Position numbers and translations under genes: made by a program. From Defluviitaleaceae bacterium (GTDB taxonomy: Bacteria; Bacillota; Clostridia; Lachnospirales; WQUN01), in contig WQVX01000019.1 of assembly GCA_009785615.1 (NCBI GenBank), positions 1 to 32,018 of the forward strand: a stretch of DNA of 32,018 nt, written 5' to 3'. Positions 31,377 to 32,018 of this stretch are shown here, one piece after another; the first letter of the stretch is position 1, and each line of letters opens with the position of its first letter. The notes beneath the pieces are model-generated. The model saw only the letters and a program-made list of their open reading frames with translations, had not been told where the DNA came from and did not search any database.

Positions 31377-32018
31377 TTAGATAGCTTTACAGAGGGCTTC
31401 TACTTCGTCATGGGGCAAGCCAGTAGCAGTGGAAACATCAGCAACAGACATCTTCATGCTTAGAAGGTTTTTGGCTATATCCGATTGCATTTGAGTAACT
31501 GCCCCGTGTTCTCTCGTAGCATTATCCCGTTGTTCCTTTAGTCGCGCTTCATAAAGCTGTCTAGCCTTTTCATCGGCAGATAGTTCCAATAAACGCAAAG
31601 TTGCTTTTTTCATAACAGGGCTTTTTTTGGCTAACACACTTAATTCCTCCTCCGTCTTGACATCAAGAAACTTCATCCAGTCAAGTAGTTGTGGGTTTGG
31701 TGTTTCGGTATCATTAAACAGCTTACGGGCTTTTGGAATTTCCAGAGTATGAATTTCCAAAATGTCTGTTAGCAAAACTTTATTTTCAATATCGTACAGC
31801 CCGAATTTATGATGAAATTTATCGCTTTGCTTAATAAGTGTATGGTCTGTAATGACAATACTGATTACACGCTTGATTTTGCCATACTTGTCACTTTCGC
31901 CAATTTGCTCCGTTATTAGCTTTGAAACATAAAATACAATTCTGGATTCCATAAAAGGCATAGGGTCTACTTGAATTTCCACATTCAAAATTTTGCCCGA
32001 TTTTAGCTTTATCTTTAC
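31377..32018 (-). CDS. Rpn-family PD-(D/E)XK nuclease (5' truncated by window)
   Basis: The frame stays open to the window edge, so the gene starts outside; 213 residues are visible. The visible N-terminal part VKIKLKSGKILNVEIQ carries the end of the PD-(D/E)XK active site (E-x-Q). It is followed by MPFMESRIVFYVSKLI and a C-terminal helical region ending in a putative HTH (MSVADVSTATGLPHDEVEAL). This matches Rpn recombination-promoting nucleases (PD-(D/E)XK family 'transposases'), found in many copies in clostridia. It sits convergent to, and immediately downstream of, the broken parB. Confidence 0.82.
   Translation of the reverse strand, partial: VKIKLKSGKILNVEIQVDPMPFMESRIVFYVSKLITEQIGESDKYGKIKRVISIVITDHTLIKQSDKFHHKFGLYDIENKVLLTDILEIHTLEIPKARKLFNDTETPNPQLLDWMKFLDVKTEEELSVLAKKSPVMKKATLRLLELSADEKARQLYEARLKEQRDNATREHGAVTQMQSDIAKNLLSMKMSVADVSTATGLPHDEVEALCKAI

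Overview
The window is low-GC DNA from a Gram-positive, probably clostridial (Firmicutes), motile anaerobe. Pointers to this are the strong AGGAGG-type ribosome-binding sites, frequent GTG/TTG starts, a flagellin tail, a YvyF-type flagellar protein, a chemoreceptor, a ferredoxin-type QueG-like protein and clostridial-style tandem large serine recombinases. The species cannot be named from the sequence.

Layout. (1) 1-11.5 kb is mostly ordinary chromosome: the last codons of flagellin with its terminator, a secreted Asn/Asp-repeat protein, an NdpA-like nucleoid protein, an apparently leaderless SDR gene, an FGGY sugar kinase, a DUF362 protein, yvyF-like, trpS, a large methyl-accepting chemotaxis protein and a QueG-like Fe-S protein. 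(2) 11.6-18.3 kb is a minus-strand RNA-repair operon, read from high to low coordinates: WG-repeat protein, hen1, pnkp, rtcB, a 45-codon ORF with an in-frame TGA, and an RNA-polymerase-alpha-CTD-like protein. Pnkp heals and seals cleaved RNA, Hen1 2'-O-methylates the repaired 3' end, and RtcB is an independent ligase that joins 2',3'-cyclic phosphate to 5'-OH ends. One operon therefore carries two sealing chemistries plus two unstudied partners. aat (Leu/Phe-tRNA-protein transferase) diverges from it. (3) 19.4-27.0 kb is an accessory region: a 54-aa protein, large hairpins, an internally deleted IS21-family element whose istB is interrupted by three directly abutting hairpins, a separate istB C-terminal fragment, a GC-rich structured tract with no ORF (candidate ncRNA), a 73-aa protein and two paralogous large serine recombinases. 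The second recombinase has an odd Gly/Trp/Cys-rich tail. (4) 27.0-29.0 kb holds an FAD-dependent oxidoreductase and a fragment of a SpaA/Cna-B-like surface protein. (5) At 29.1 kb lies the 3' part (anticodon loop to discriminator base) of a tRNA-Ser(UGA), which looks like an attachment site. To its right is plasmid/ICE-like DNA: two HTH-type proteins, ParA, a truncated ParB, and the 3' part of an Rpn-family nuclease gene running off the window.

The most interesting items are the combined Hen1-Pnkp-RtcB operon with its accessory genes, the candidate structured RNAs at 22.64-22.99 kb and 21.19-21.40 kb, and the tRNA-Ser attachment-site fragment that marks an element boundary. All functional calls come from reading motifs; no database or folding program was run.
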